The notes beneath the pieces are model-generated. The model was not told the origin of the DNA, searched no databases, and saw nothing but the letters and a program-made list of their open reading frames with translations. DNA of 64,000 nt, taken from contig CAWCJO010000002.1 in the NCBI GenBank assembly GCA_963795935.1, positions 458,188-522,187 of the forward strand, written 5' to 3'. Both the position numbers and the translations under genes were made by a program. Shown in pieces: positions 16,389 to 25,421 of this stretch (its first letter is position 1; every line of letters starts with the position of its first letter). This DNA comes from JAICMB01 sp963795935 (GTDB lineage: Bacteria; Acidobacteriota; Terriglobia; Bryobacterales; Bryobacteraceae).

Positions 16389-17025
16389 CTATGGCGCCCC
16401 GGGAACCACGTCAAATTCATTCTCCATCAATTCTTGCCCCGGCCGCCCTTCCTCGAGCGCCCGCACGGCCACGGCATAATGACCGGGATTCAGCTTGCCC
16501 GGAAAGTAGACGTCCAGGGGCTGGTGCGGAGCGGGCGCGGCCACGGCCCCGCTTTCTATCACCGACGACCCATGGCGCAACTCCACGAAAGCCGCGCCGC
16601 CGCGATCCCACGGCAACTCGAAATCCAGCGGTTCGCCCGCCCGCAATTTTGGCCCGGCCGATCGCGTCGCCCCATCGAGTGGAACCGCCGGACCCATCTC
16701 TTGCGGCGCTTCCAAGCGCCGGAATCACCGCGAAATTCTGATACCCGATCAGGCCCGCGCACGCCAATAACCCGGCCGCATAGGCCATGGAGGGATGTAA
16801 CCACCCCAGCCATCCCCCGGATCGGGCCCCTTGCGGCCGCTCTCTCCCCGCTTCTTTGAGCAGCGGCTTGGCGCGTTCCAGAAACGCCGCCGTTGCCCTC
16901 ACATCTTCGGCGCACAAGGCGCAGGAGAAGTAGTGCTCCTCAAATTCGTTCTGTTCACCCGGCGGCATCTCGCCGAGAAAATAGCGCTCGACGGCTTGGT
17001 TGTTGACTGCGAATTCGTGTTCCAT
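16389..17025 (-). pseudogene. zinc-finger anti-sigma factor, one frameshift
   Basis: The N-terminal 90 residues are a zf-HC2 anti-sigma domain: VERYFLGEMPPGEQNEFEEH, then the zinc ligands H-x3-C-x2-C (EEHYFSCALCAEDVRATAAF), a linker and one membrane helix (SMAYAAGLLACAGLIGYQNF). After VIPAL the sequence continues in the next frame from about 16715: a periplasmic beta domain with LRAGEPLDFELPWDRGGAAF, VYFPGKLNPGHYAVAVRAL and a stop at 16389. The repaired protein is about 210 residues. The frameshift lies at about 16712-16722 (GCGCTTGGAAGCGCC). No ECF sigma gene is adjacent; upstream is a divergent oxidoreductase gene. Without the repair the cytoplasmic zinc domain and the anchor would survive and only the periplasmic sensor would be lost. 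Confidence 0.75.
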
Positions 17026-17181
17026 TCCGCACTCATTTAGTGAAGCTGTTGCGAGCTTCGTTTCATCTCACCGGATTGCAATGTAGATTGTCAAGCCGCC
17101 ATGTAGTACCAGCCGCTGTCCAGGCCTACTCTTTCTCATCCGTTTCCGAAATATTTTCGCCGCGAACCGAGTCTACGCTCT

Positions 17182-18210
17182 ATGCAGAATCATGGACTCA
17201 ATCGGCGCGAACTCGTTACAGGCTTCGGAGCGCTCGCCTTATCCGTGGGCGGCAACGCCGCGGCTGGCGACATGCCCCTACGCAATCTCGGCGCCGCCGG
17301 AGTGAAAGTATCGTGCATCGGGCTGGGCGGCTCCGACATCGGCAAGGCCAAGCTCTCCGATGACGAAAGCGTCCGCCTCATCCGCAATGCCATCGATCGC
17401 GGCATCAACTTCATGGATAATTCCTGGGACTACAACGGCGGACGGAGTGAGATCCTCATGGGAAAGGCGCTGCGCGACGGATATCGCCAGAAAGTGTTCC
17501 TCATGACCAAGATCGACGGCCGGACGAAACCCTCCGCGGCGCAGCAGATCGATGAATCGCTCCAGCGCCTTCAGACCGATCATGTGGACTTGCTGCAGTT
17601 TCATGAAGTGATCCGCTTTGAAGATCCCGACCGCATCTTCGCTCCGGGCGGCGCCATGGAGGCGTTTCAGGATGCGAAAAAGGCGGGCAAGCTGCGTTTT
17701 ATTGGTTTTACGGGGCACAAGGATCCTCACGTTCATCTCTATATGCTCGAAACGGCGAAGAACCATGGCTTCCATTTCGACACCGTCCAGATGCCCTTGA
17801 ACGTCATGGATGCGCATTTCCGCAGCTTCGCCAAGTTGGTAGTTCCGCAAGCCGTGGAGCAGAACATCGGCGTCCTGGGGATGAAAAGCATGGGCGCCGG
17901 AGTCATCCTCAAGAGCAATACGGTGACTCCGATTGAATGCCTGCACTACGCTCTGAACCTGCCCACCTCGGTCGTGATTAACGGCATCAACAGCCGCCAG
18001 AACCTCGATCAGGCATTTGAGGCCGCCCGCACGTTCCGGCCCATGAGCGAACAGCAGGTCACGGCCTTACTCGCGAAAACCGCGAAAGCGGCCGCCAATG
18101 GCGAGTATGAGCTCTTCAAGACCACCGCTCACTTCGACGCCACAGCCCGCAATCCGCAATGGCTGGGAGGAGAGACGCCGCGGACACAGCAGTTGGGAAA
18201 AGTCTCCTGA
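17182..18210 (+). CDS. Tat-exported aldo/keto reductase
   Basis: A 342-residue protein. The N-terminus LNRRELVTGFGALALSVGGNAAAG is a twin-arginine signal. The aldo/keto reductase barrel follows with all four catalytic residues visible: Asp79 (NFMDNSWDYNGG), Tyr84, Lys110 (LMTKIDGR) and His141 (LLQFHEV). The C-terminal part has VLGMKSMGAG and NLPTSVVINGINSRQNL, typical of the group. These enzymes reduce carbonyls with NADPH, and an exported form raises the question of cofactor supply. It is the first gene of a four-gene operon. Confidence 0.85.
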   Translation: MQNHGLNRRELVTGFGALALSVGGNAAAGDMPLRNLGAAGVKVSCIGLGGSDIGKAKLSDDESVRLIRNAIDRGINFMDNSWDYNGGRSEILMGKALRDGYRQKVFLMTKIDGRTKPSAAQQIDESLQRLQTDHVDLLQFHEVIRFEDPDRIFAPGGAMEAFQDAKKAGKLRFIGFTGHKDPHVHLYMLETAKNHGFHFDTVQMPLNVMDAHFRSFAKLVVPQAVEQNIGVLGMKSMGAGVILKSNTVTPIECLHYALNLPTSVVINGINSRQNLDQAFEAARTFRPMSEQQVTALLAKTAKAAANGEYELFKTTAHFDATARNPQWLGGETPRTQQLGKVS

Positions 18211-18233
18211 CTGCTATGCTAACGTCGATCCCT

Positions 18234-18734
18234 ATGAACCCCTACGAATCCCAACTGGCAAACAAAGATCCGCTTCAAATCGTCGCCTCCACCCCCGTTC
18301 GCCTCACCTCCCTTCTCGACCAGATCGGCGCGGAGGCCGTCCAGTCCGCGCCTGCCCCCGGCAAGTGGAGCGTGCGCGAGATCGTCTGCCACTTGGCCGA
18401 TTGCGAAATCGCATTTGCCTTCCGCCTGCGTCAGACCCTCGCCGAGCCGCGCCACGTCATCCAACCTTTTGACCAGGAGAAATGGGCCGCCACCTACGCC
18501 GGCTACAATGCGCCGGCGGCGCTGGCGCTCTTCAAATCGTTGCGCGAGTGGAACCGGTTGCTAATCGCCTCTCTTTCTCCCGAAGCCCGCTCCACGCGCG
18601 TGACACACCCCGAGCGCGGCGACATGACGTTTCAAGTACTCGTTGAAACCATGGCCGGCCACGACATCAATCATCTGCGGCAACTCGAAGCCATCGCCGG
18701 GCGTGCCGGCCTCTCACAGCCGGCCGCATCATAG
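18234..18734 (+). CDS. DinB-like metalloenzyme family protein
   Basis: A 166-residue four-helix protein of the DinB/YfiT superfamily. The three metal-binding histidines are visible: His in REIVCHLADCEI, and H-x3-H in ETMAGHDINHLRQLEAI. Members include thiol transferases and unknown enzymes. The start was set at MNPYESQ; an ATG at 18216 is six codons earlier. It starts 24 bases after the aldo/keto reductase and ends 15 bases before the permease. Confidence 0.85.
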   Translation: MNPYESQLANKDPLQIVASTPVRLTSLLDQIGAEAVQSAPAPGKWSVREIVCHLADCEIAFAFRLRQTLAEPRHVIQPFDQEKWAATYAGYNAPAALALFKSLREWNRLLIASLSPEARSTRVTHPERGDMTFQVLVETMAGHDINHLRQLEAIAGRAGLSQPAAS

Positions 18735-18749
18735 AAACATCTCACGCCA

Positions 18750-20042
18750 ATGCCCGCGCTCGAGCGCTCCATACGGCGCTGGGATATCGTCGGCCTCGTC
18801 ATCAACGGCGTCGTCGGAGGCGGCATCTTCGGCCTGCCTTCGAAAGTGTTCGCCCTCTCCGGCGCGTATAGCATCTTCGCATTCGGCGTCTGCGCCGCGT
18901 GCGTCGCGCTGATCGTATTGTGCTTCGCCGAAATTGCCAGCCGCTTCTCGGGAACCGGCGGACCCTACCTTTACGCGCGCGCAACGTTCGGTCCCACCGT
19001 TGGATTCACGGTGGGGTGGCTCGTCTGGGTGGCGCGCGTCACTGGTTTCGCCGCTAATTGCAGTCTGCTGTGCAGCTACCTCGACCTGTTTTTCCCAGGC
19101 GCGGCTTCCGGATTCCCGCGCGCCGCAATCGTCATCGCCGTTGTCGGTATTCTGACGGCGTTAAACATCCGGGGCGTGCGCTTTGTGGCCGATGCCGGCA
19201 ACGCCCTCGCGATCGCTAAACTGCTGCCGCTCGCCGTTTTCATCGCCGTCGGCCTGTTCTTTCTCTCGTCCGCGCGATTTTCCTTCGCCATTGCGCCCGC
19301 TTACGCGCCATTTTCAGAATCCGTGCTGCTGCTGGTCTACGCCTTCACCGGATTTGAGATGGCCGTGATTCCCGCCGGCGAAATTCGCGATCCGCGCCGT
19401 AACTTGCCCGCCGCACTGGCCATCGGCATGGCTATCGTGATCGTGTTGTATGTATTGATACAGGCCGTATGCATCGGCGTCCTGCCGGGATTGGCCGCAT
19501 CCGAGCGTCCCCTCGCCGACGCCGCGGCGCGCTTTCTCGGACCCTGGGGAGCGGCCATGGTCGCCGCGGGAGCCGTCGTCTCCCTCGCCGGCAATCTCAA
19601 CATCCTCGTCCTCGCCTCATCGCGAATGATTTTCGCCATGGCCGCGGGCGGCCAACTTCCCTCCACCCTCGCCTTCGTCCATCCGCGCTTTCGCACTCCC
19701 GTAATTTCCATACTGTTGACCGCTTCCATCATGCTCGCTCTGACCCTCTCCGGGACCTTCGTCTACCTCGTTACGTTCAGCACTCTGGCGCGCCTCCTCA
19801 CATACTTCGCCGTCTGCGGCGCCCTGCCGGTTCTCCGGCGCACAGCGGCGGCCGCCGCCCTGTTCCTCTTACCCTTCGGAACCGCGATCGCCGCCTGCGC
19901 CATGATCGCTATTGTTTGGCTGCTCTCCAATGGCTCATGGCGCGCCGCCCGCGACACCGCCATCGCGGCCGCCATCGGCCTGTGCGTCTATTGGTTCAAC
20001 AGGCGCTTCGGGTGTATACTCGCAACTACGGGGCGCGGGTAA
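18750..20042 (+). CDS. APC-family amino acid permease
   Basis: A 430-residue protein with about 12 membrane helices. The APC signature is in helix 1 (IVGLVINGVVGGGIFGLPSKV), with the conserved second-helix glycines and FAEIASRFSGTGGPYLYARA. Helix 6 carries LLVYAFTGFEMAVIPAGEIRDPRRNLP, the substrate-binding region. It transports an amino acid or amine by proton symport or exchange; the specificity cannot be read. It lies 15 bases after the DinB gene and 23 bases before the aminotransferase, so it may supply or remove that enzyme's substrate. Confidence 0.9.
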   Translation: MPALERSIRRWDIVGLVINGVVGGGIFGLPSKVFALSGAYSIFAFGVCAACVALIVLCFAEIASRFSGTGGPYLYARATFGPTVGFTVGWLVWVARVTGFAANCSLLCSYLDLFFPGAASGFPRAAIVIAVVGILTALNIRGVRFVADAGNALAIAKLLPLAVFIAVGLFFLSSARFSFAIAPAYAPFSESVLLLVYAFTGFEMAVIPAGEIRDPRRNLPAALAIGMAIVIVLYVLIQAVCIGVLPGLAASERPLADAAARFLGPWGAAMVAAGAVVSLAGNLNILVLASSRMIFAMAAGGQLPSTLAFVHPRFRTPVISILLTASIMLALTLSGTFVYLVTFSTLARLLTYFAVCGALPVLRRTAAAAALFLLPFGTAIAACAMIAIVWLLSNGSWRAARDTAIAAAIGLCVYWFNRRFGCILATTGRG

Positions 20043-20065
20043 AAGCTCCCCGCGGGAGAAGCGCA

Positions 20066-21172
20066 ATGACCGTTTATTCGCGGCGCGGTTTCGGACGCCT
20101 TGCGGCGATGATTTCGGCGGGAGCGACCCTTCCGCTCTACAACGAATTTGCCTTCGCGCAGTTTTCGCGCTCCCCCGGCGTGATCCCGCCCGATGCCGTC
20201 AAGATCGATGCCAATGAAAACCCGCTGGGGCCCTGTCCCGGCGCCATCGACGCCATCCAGAGCATCGCGCCCAAGGGCGGCCGCTATCAATACGAACTGA
20301 CCGATGAATTCCGCCAGACCATGGCCGATAGCGAAAGCCTCGACGCGGCGCAGGTCCGCGCTTACGCCGGATCGAGCCTGCCGCTGCTTCACACCGTGCT
20401 CGCTTTCACTTCTCCCCAGCGCAGCCTCGTTACCGCCGACCCCGGATATGAAGCTCCCGAGAAGGGCGCCGAGTTCACGGGCGCCAAGATTTTTCGCATT
20501 CCCCTGACCGCGACTTACGCGCATGACGTAAAAGCCATGGCCGCGGCCGACCCCAACGCCGGCGTCCTCTATCTCTGCAACCCCAATAATCCCAGCGGCA
20601 CCCTCACGCCTCGCGCCGATATCGAGTGGCTGCTCGCCAATAAGCCCGCCGGCAGCATTTTACTTATTGATGAAGCTTACGTCCATTTCACCGATGCGCC
20701 CCGCGCGACGGACCTCGTGACCGCCGGTAAAGACGTGATCGTGCTGCGCACATTCTCGAAAGTTTACGGCATGGCCGGACTGCGCGCCGGCGCAGCCATC
20801 GCCCGTCCCGATCTGCTGAAGCGCATCGGCGAGTATCACGCCGGCGCGCTGCCCGTTACCGCCATGACGGGCGCGACCGCCAGCCTGAAAGCGAAGAATC
20901 TCGTGCCCGAGAGAAAGCGCATCAATGAACAGGTGCGTGAAAGCACCTTCGAATTTCTCGACAAGCACAATTTCCACTACGTCCCCTCCGTCAGCAACAA
21001 ATTCATGCTCGACGTCAAGCGGCCGGGCAGGGAAGTGATCGACGCCATGCGCCTCGAGAAAATCTACATCGGCCGCGTCTGGCCCTCCTGGCCCACCTAC
21101 GTACGCGTCACCGTCGGCACGAAAGACGAGATGGCGAAATTCCAGGCCGCGCTGCTAAGAGTGATGGCCTAA
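20066..21172 (+). CDS. Tat-exported HisC-like aminotransferase
   Basis: A 368-residue fold-type I PLP enzyme with a twin-arginine signal (SRRGFGRLAAMISAGATLPLY). Residues 47-55 (IDANENPLGPC) and CNPNNPSGTLTP match histidinol-phosphate aminotransferases. The PLP lysine is Lys232 in TFSKVYGMAGLRAG, and the cofactor Asp/Tyr pair is IDEAYVHF. HisC itself is cytosolic, so an exported relative is likely a different transaminase that folds with PLP before Tat export. The frame is open about 200 codons upstream, but that part lies inside the permease gene. The ATG at 20066 has a GGGAGAAG ribosome site nearby. Confidence 0.85.
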   Translation: MTVYSRRGFGRLAAMISAGATLPLYNEFAFAQFSRSPGVIPPDAVKIDANENPLGPCPGAIDAIQSIAPKGGRYQYELTDEFRQTMADSESLDAAQVRAYAGSSLPLLHTVLAFTSPQRSLVTADPGYEAPEKGAEFTGAKIFRIPLTATYAHDVKAMAAADPNAGVLYLCNPNNPSGTLTPRADIEWLLANKPAGSILLIDEAYVHFTDAPRATDLVTAGKDVIVLRTFSKVYGMAGLRAGAAIARPDLLKRIGEYHAGALPVTAMTGATASLKAKNLVPERKRINEQVRESTFEFLDKHNFHYVPSVSNKFMLDVKRPGREVIDAMRLEKIYIGRVWPSWPTYVRVTVGTKDEMAKFQAALLRVMA

Positions 21173-21276
21173 GCGTCGATTCGGCAGTTCGTGAATGGCC
21201 GATGCGCCGCGCGAGTGTTCGTCCTCTGCACGAGTTCCGCACTCGCTACTTCTGCACATAGAGCTGCAGCCAGAAT

Positions 21277-21997
21277 ATGGACAAGGAACAAATCTTAAAG
21301 GAGATCAAGCGAACCGCTGAGGAGAATGGCGGAAGGCCTCTCGGCAGGGAGCGGTTTTATAAAGAAACAGGAATAAGAGAGGCTGACTGGAAGGGAAAGC
21401 ACTGGGCTCGCTGGGGTGACGCCCTCCGCGATTGTGGATTTGAGACCAACAAGATGCAAAGCGCCCGCGACACAGAGGATCTCATCGAGAATCTCATCGG
21501 TCTAAATGCGGGAGCTTGGAAAGTTCCCGACCAACAGCGAACTGAAAATAAAAGCGCGCAATGCGCCCGGTTTCCCGTGGCGTAATACGTTTTCCCGATT
21601 CGGCCCGAAGCGGCAGATCGTGGCGCGCGTCCAAGAATATTGCCGCGGGCGGCAGGGCTTCGACGATGTCATGTCTTACTGCGCTACGGTTGCCGTTGCC
21701 CATCACGAAACCGCCTCCAATTCAAGCGAAAGGCAAGACAGCTTCGGGTTTGTGTACCTTATGAAGGCTGGCCGATAGTATAAGATCGGCAGAACAAATC
21801 ACGTGGGCGGTCGAGAGCGCAACCTTTCAATACAGCTACCAGAAAAAATTAAGACTGTTCACTCTATCCGAACGGATGACCCTGCCGGCATTGAAGGGTA
21901 CTGGCACCGTAGATTCGAAACGAAGCGCAAGAATGGCGAGTGGTTTGATTTGGCAGCTGCCGATGTAACGGCATTCAGGCGAAGAAAATTCATGTGA
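21277..21997 (+). pseudogene. GIY-YIG nuclease gene, frameshift plus stop codon
   Basis: The N-terminal part (MDKEQILKEIKRTAEENGGR, DWKGKHWARWGDALRDCGFE) is the helix-turn-helix-like module seen ahead of some GIY-YIG domains. After LIENLIGL one extra A at about 21505 shifts the frame, and the protein goes on as MRELGKFPTNSELKIKARN ... GFVYLMKAGR. There a TAG at 21776-21778 replaces the expected Tyr. The frame continues past it with YKIGRTN, GGRERNLSIQLPEKIK, IEGYWHRRFETKRKNGEWFDL. GIY-YIG nucleases cut DNA. The gene is more AT-rich than its neighbours, which suggests transfer. The stop codon is a substitution, so a pure indel-error explanation does not cover this locus. Confidence 0.75.
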
Positions 21998-22068
21998 CGC
22001 GCGGCTCCAGCGGTCGTCCGGCGCCACCGGAGGACCATGACCGCGTGATTACCGCAATTCTAAGCCGC

Positions 22069-22160
22069 TCAGCGCTTAAGCAGCCACACTTCCGCCAGCC
22101 GCGATTTCTCGCGCAGTTGAGTCAGCCCTCGTTCACGGGCCGACCCCACGCGAGCGCGGA
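22069..22160 (-). pseudogene. remnant of a glycoside-hydrolase-like gene 3' end
   Basis: About 80 bases match the 3' end of the damaged gene ending at 26326, with few mismatches and small indels. Both read, on the minus strand, a GRP-x-NEG block, then ...LAEVWLLKR and a TGA. The intact paralogue at 34080-36467 ends in the equivalent EVWLIREG. Nothing else of the gene is recognisable here. The rest of 21998-22331 holds no gene that I can support. Confidence 0.7.
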
Positions 22161-22331
22161 GGCTTGGGACTTTCTTGTCGTCCAGTGCGCCCTCTCGGAC
22201 CATGTCGACTGACCGGGCCCTGTGGCATCTCCTCCGAATCGGAAACAGATCATTCGGTCGTGAAGGCGCCGAGTTGAATACGTTTCGTCGCGGCAAACGA
22301 TCTGCGAACCCGCCAATACAGAACTGGGCCG

Positions 22332-22553
22332 CTATGCGGCGATTTCAACGTAATCGACAGAGGTGTGTGGCTCCGGGATAGGCTCGCCAACTTCACGCAT
22401 TGCCTGGAAGTGCGCTATCAGGGCCTCCTGAAAATTCTGACGCGTTTCTTCCTCCGTATCGCCAACGGCCACACATCCGCATACGTCGGGCGAATATGCG
22501 GAAAAACCTGTGCTGGTAGGTTCGATCACCACCGGATAGCGCCTCGCGCCCAT
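22332..22553 (-). CDS. hicB: HicB-type antitoxin
   Basis: A 73-residue HicB protein: ARRYPVVIEPTSTGFSAYSP is the partial RNase-H-like strand pair, then DVCGCVAVGDTEEETRQNFQEALIAHF. HicB neutralises the HicA mRNA interferase and represses the operon. Its ATG is embedded in the repaired end of hicA, giving the normal toxin-first, overlapping order. It has no added DNA-binding domain, as in the short HicB class. Confidence 0.85.
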   Translation of the reverse strand: MGARRYPVVIEPTSTGFSAYSPDVCGCVAVGDTEEETRQNFQEALIAHFQAMREVGEPIPEPHTSVDYVEIAA

Positions 22554-22581
22554 TTCAGCCCTGCTTTTTTGAGTATAACGT

Positions 22582-22740
22582 TTAACGTGCCGGCGCGAGT
22601 TCCTTGCCGTCGCTGCCCGGGATCGTGATCACGAATGGCTGGTTGGGATGCTTGAAGTGCCGATGGCTGCCTCTCGACCGCATCTCCACCCATCCGTGTT
22701 TCTCAAGCAGACGGATCACTTCCCGCACCTTCATCGGCAT
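22582..22740 (-). pseudogene. hicA: HicA toxin, C-terminal frameshift
   Basis: From the ATG at 22740 (or 22734) the protein reads MKVREVIRLLEKHGWVEMRS, then RGSHRHFKHPNQPFVITIPG, with the catalytic His in GSHRHF, and SDGKELAP. It then runs into a stop at 22582 after only 52 residues. Adding one G in CCGGCACG restores GTLNVILKKAGLKWA, the normal HicA C-terminus, overlapping the hicB start. So this is a complete HicAB module with one base missing. If the lesion is real the toxin is probably inactive while the antitoxin is kept. Confidence 0.8.
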
Positions 22741-22982
22741 CCCGCTCAAAGTACCTCATCGAGAGTCGGCGGCGGATGTGGTCGGAGTCGCTCGATCACG
22801 TAGCCGCCATCCCGGAGAGATCGGCGGATGGAACGGAACATGCGGACGGAACGGAAGATAATGATTCCTCCGCGCTCCCCATCGCCGCCACGACGGGCGC
22901 GGGCGGCCGCTTATGCTTACGCCTCGCACGCCGGGCGGGGAGCAACTCTCGCGTTAAGGCTGCATGAATCCGGGTTTGCGGC

Positions 22983-25352
22983 TTACCGTAGCTTGGCGTA
23001 TTCCGCTTTTGCTTGCTTGAGGACCGGGATAGCGGGATCGGCATCTTTCCAGAGCGCGAGGAAATTCTTGTATGCGGCCTTTGCCTTGGCCGTATCTCCC
23101 GCCAGCGCAAACGCCCGGCCTAGCTGCAGTCGCGCCACGGCGCCTGCCGGATCGCCCAAAACAATCCCACGGCGATCGAGAAATTTCTGGAACTCCCGCG
23201 CGGCTGCGGCGCCCTGGCGTAAGGCCAGATAAGCCTCACCGCGCACGTAGGCCGGATAGAGAGCTCCGAAGAAGGCGAACTGGCTAATCCCCGGCACGTC
23301 TAACTCGTCAGGCGCGGCAATTTGCAGCTCTTTAATAGCTCCTGAAGGCCGGCCATCTTCGAGTTCAAATAACCCACGAAGCACTGGCAGATAACTGAAC
23401 TTCACAAAGGTATCCTCGGGCAAGCGCCGTTCGAGCTCCTTCGCAAGAGCCTGCGATCGGGCGCAGTCGCCCGCCAAGGCCAGCGCCAACGCGGCGCCGA
23501 ATTCCACGTCTCTTCCACGCGAAACCTGCGAGTGCTTCCCATGCGCTCTGTTTCGCTGCCGAGGCATTGCCGAAAAGAGCCTCCCAGACGGCGGCTCCTA
23601 TTTGGTAGGTGGCGGCTCTTTCCCGTTGGCCTGCCTGCTGGGCCAGATCCACGGCGCGGCGCGACATCGTTCTGGCCAGCTCCACATGCCCGGAACGAGC
23701 CAGGGCGAGAGCTTGCGAGTGGTACATGCTGTCTTCCGCTCCCGCTCTGCCTCTCGCTCTTGCCGCCGCGGCTTCCATCCCGGCTTTGTCGCCCTTCAAA
23801 AACGCAACGTAATATTGGAGCAGCAAAAGATCGGGGGTGTCCAGATTACGCTCCGAGGCGCGGCGAATCGCGTCCCCGGCCTCTGCGATGCGTTCCTGAT
23901 AAAGGTTGGCGAAACCGAGAGCCACGTATGATGGCGCCATGTCCGGATCGAGGGCGATCGCCTTTTGGGCTGCCTCGATCGATTCTTTGTATTTCCCTTG
24001 GCCCTGGTAAATAAGCCCAAACAAAGATCCGTATGACACAGGGTCACGAGGGTAGGTTTGTATCCAGAGCTCGCCGGCCTGTTGCGCCTTGACCAGATTT
24101 CCAAGCACCTGGCGATCGTAATTAAGCACGATATAAAACTTCTCCCGATCGCTGGCGCGATCCCGCAACTCATAGGCCTTCGTGGCGCTCTCCGCGGCCA
24201 GCTCGGACTCACCAAGGTTCGAGTAGCAACGCCCCAGGTGTGAGTGCGCCATCGCAAATTGCGGGTCAAGTTCAACCGCACGCCTGCCAAAGGGCACGGA
24301 GGCGGCACAACCCCCGCCGCGGTATCCAACCTTGATCGATGCGCTGTACGCTTTCAATGCCTCGAGCGACGGCGTCGTGGCCTCAATGAGCGGGGTGTCG
24401 TGCCGCCGGACGCTGGCCAGCGATTCGCCGGCGCGCGACCGGAACGCCCTGGCTATCTGAGTCAGCGCGTTCAGAACGTCTTCTTTTCTCCTTACCTGCA
24501 CCTGCTTGTCGTACAGTACGTCTCCACTGGCGCAATCCTTGGCGCGCAAGCCCAGCACGTACTCCCTTCCGAGGCTCGCAACGGAGCCTTCCAGCGACGC
24601 TGTGCCTCCGTTGCGCTCGCAAACCTCGCGAGCCAGCTCGGGCGTCAGCGGCGCATCGGCAGTCCGGCGCATGAGACGGAGCGTGCGCCGGATGCGCGCC
24701 TCGGACATAAGACTAAGGAAAGGCGACTGTTCGAGTTGTATCGTCAAACCCTGCCGCAGAGTTTCGTCAAATACCGGATCCCCTGTCGTGTTCGCGAAAT
24801 CCGCGACGATGATCGTGTCTTTGTCCGTGAGCTTCCGCGGGCCTTGGCGGAGGTAAGCGGCGATCGCAAGAGCGGTCACAAGAAGTACCGCAGCCACGAG
24901 CATCCATCGTGCCCTGAAGTTCCATCTCAGGTCTCTGGGACCGGCTTCCGCTGCCGGGAGACTCGGCCGGGTGTCCTCTCTTGCCTCGGGCGGCGCTTCG
25001 ACGGCGCCCCGGGCATCTCCGCAAGTTCCGCAATGAATCGGTAACCGCGCTTGGGAACGGTTTCGATGTAGCGCGGCGCAGCGCTGCTTTCACCGAGGAG
25101 CTTACGCAGAACCGAGATATTGAAAGCCAGATTGTTCTCCTCGACGAATGTGTCTGGCCAGACCTCGCGGATCAACTGCTCCTTTTTGACGATGTGGCCG
25201 CTGTTGCGGACAAGGACGATCAGCACGTCGAGCGCTTTGGGCGCGATCGGAACAGGCCGTCCGGACATCTCGAGCACCCGCTCCCGCGTATCAAGCCGAA
25301 ACTCGCCAAAGTCGTAAACTGCATTGTCCGTCAACGGCTTATCCGCTCTCAT
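22983..25352 (-). pseudogene. winged-helix/TPR transcription regulator, two frameshifts
   Basis: Residues 12-115 form an OmpR/CadC-type winged helix (YDFGEFRLDTRERVLEMSG, APKALDVLIVLVRNSG, LIREVWPDTFVEENNLAFNISVLRKLLGE, YIETVPKRGYRFIAEL). After AEMPGA the frame changes (about 25010), and the linker VEAPPEAREDTRPS continues to a membrane helix (MLVAAVLLVTALAIAAYL). A large periplasmic part follows: IIVADFANTTGDPVFDETLRQ, then TPR repeats (AMAHSHLGRCYSNLGESELA, APSYVALGFANLYQ). A second frame change at about 23535 is followed by further TPRs (GAALALALAGDCARSQALA...) to the stop at 22983. The repaired protein is about 790 residues. This CadC-like architecture is a typical acidobacterial membrane regulator. 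It is divergent from the PEP-CTERM gene at 25422 and could control it. Confidence 0.8.
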
Positions 25353-25421
25353 TTATTTCTCATGAATTTCTAAGGGCGGTTCAAAGTACTTCCATGCGGG
25401 ATTCAGCCAGTATATCGCTGT

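Noticed and set aside
21211..21246. GCGAGTG/CACTCGC inverted repeat after the HisC-like gene as a terminator
   Set aside because: The loop is over 20 bases and there is no T tract; chance is likely in GC-rich DNA.
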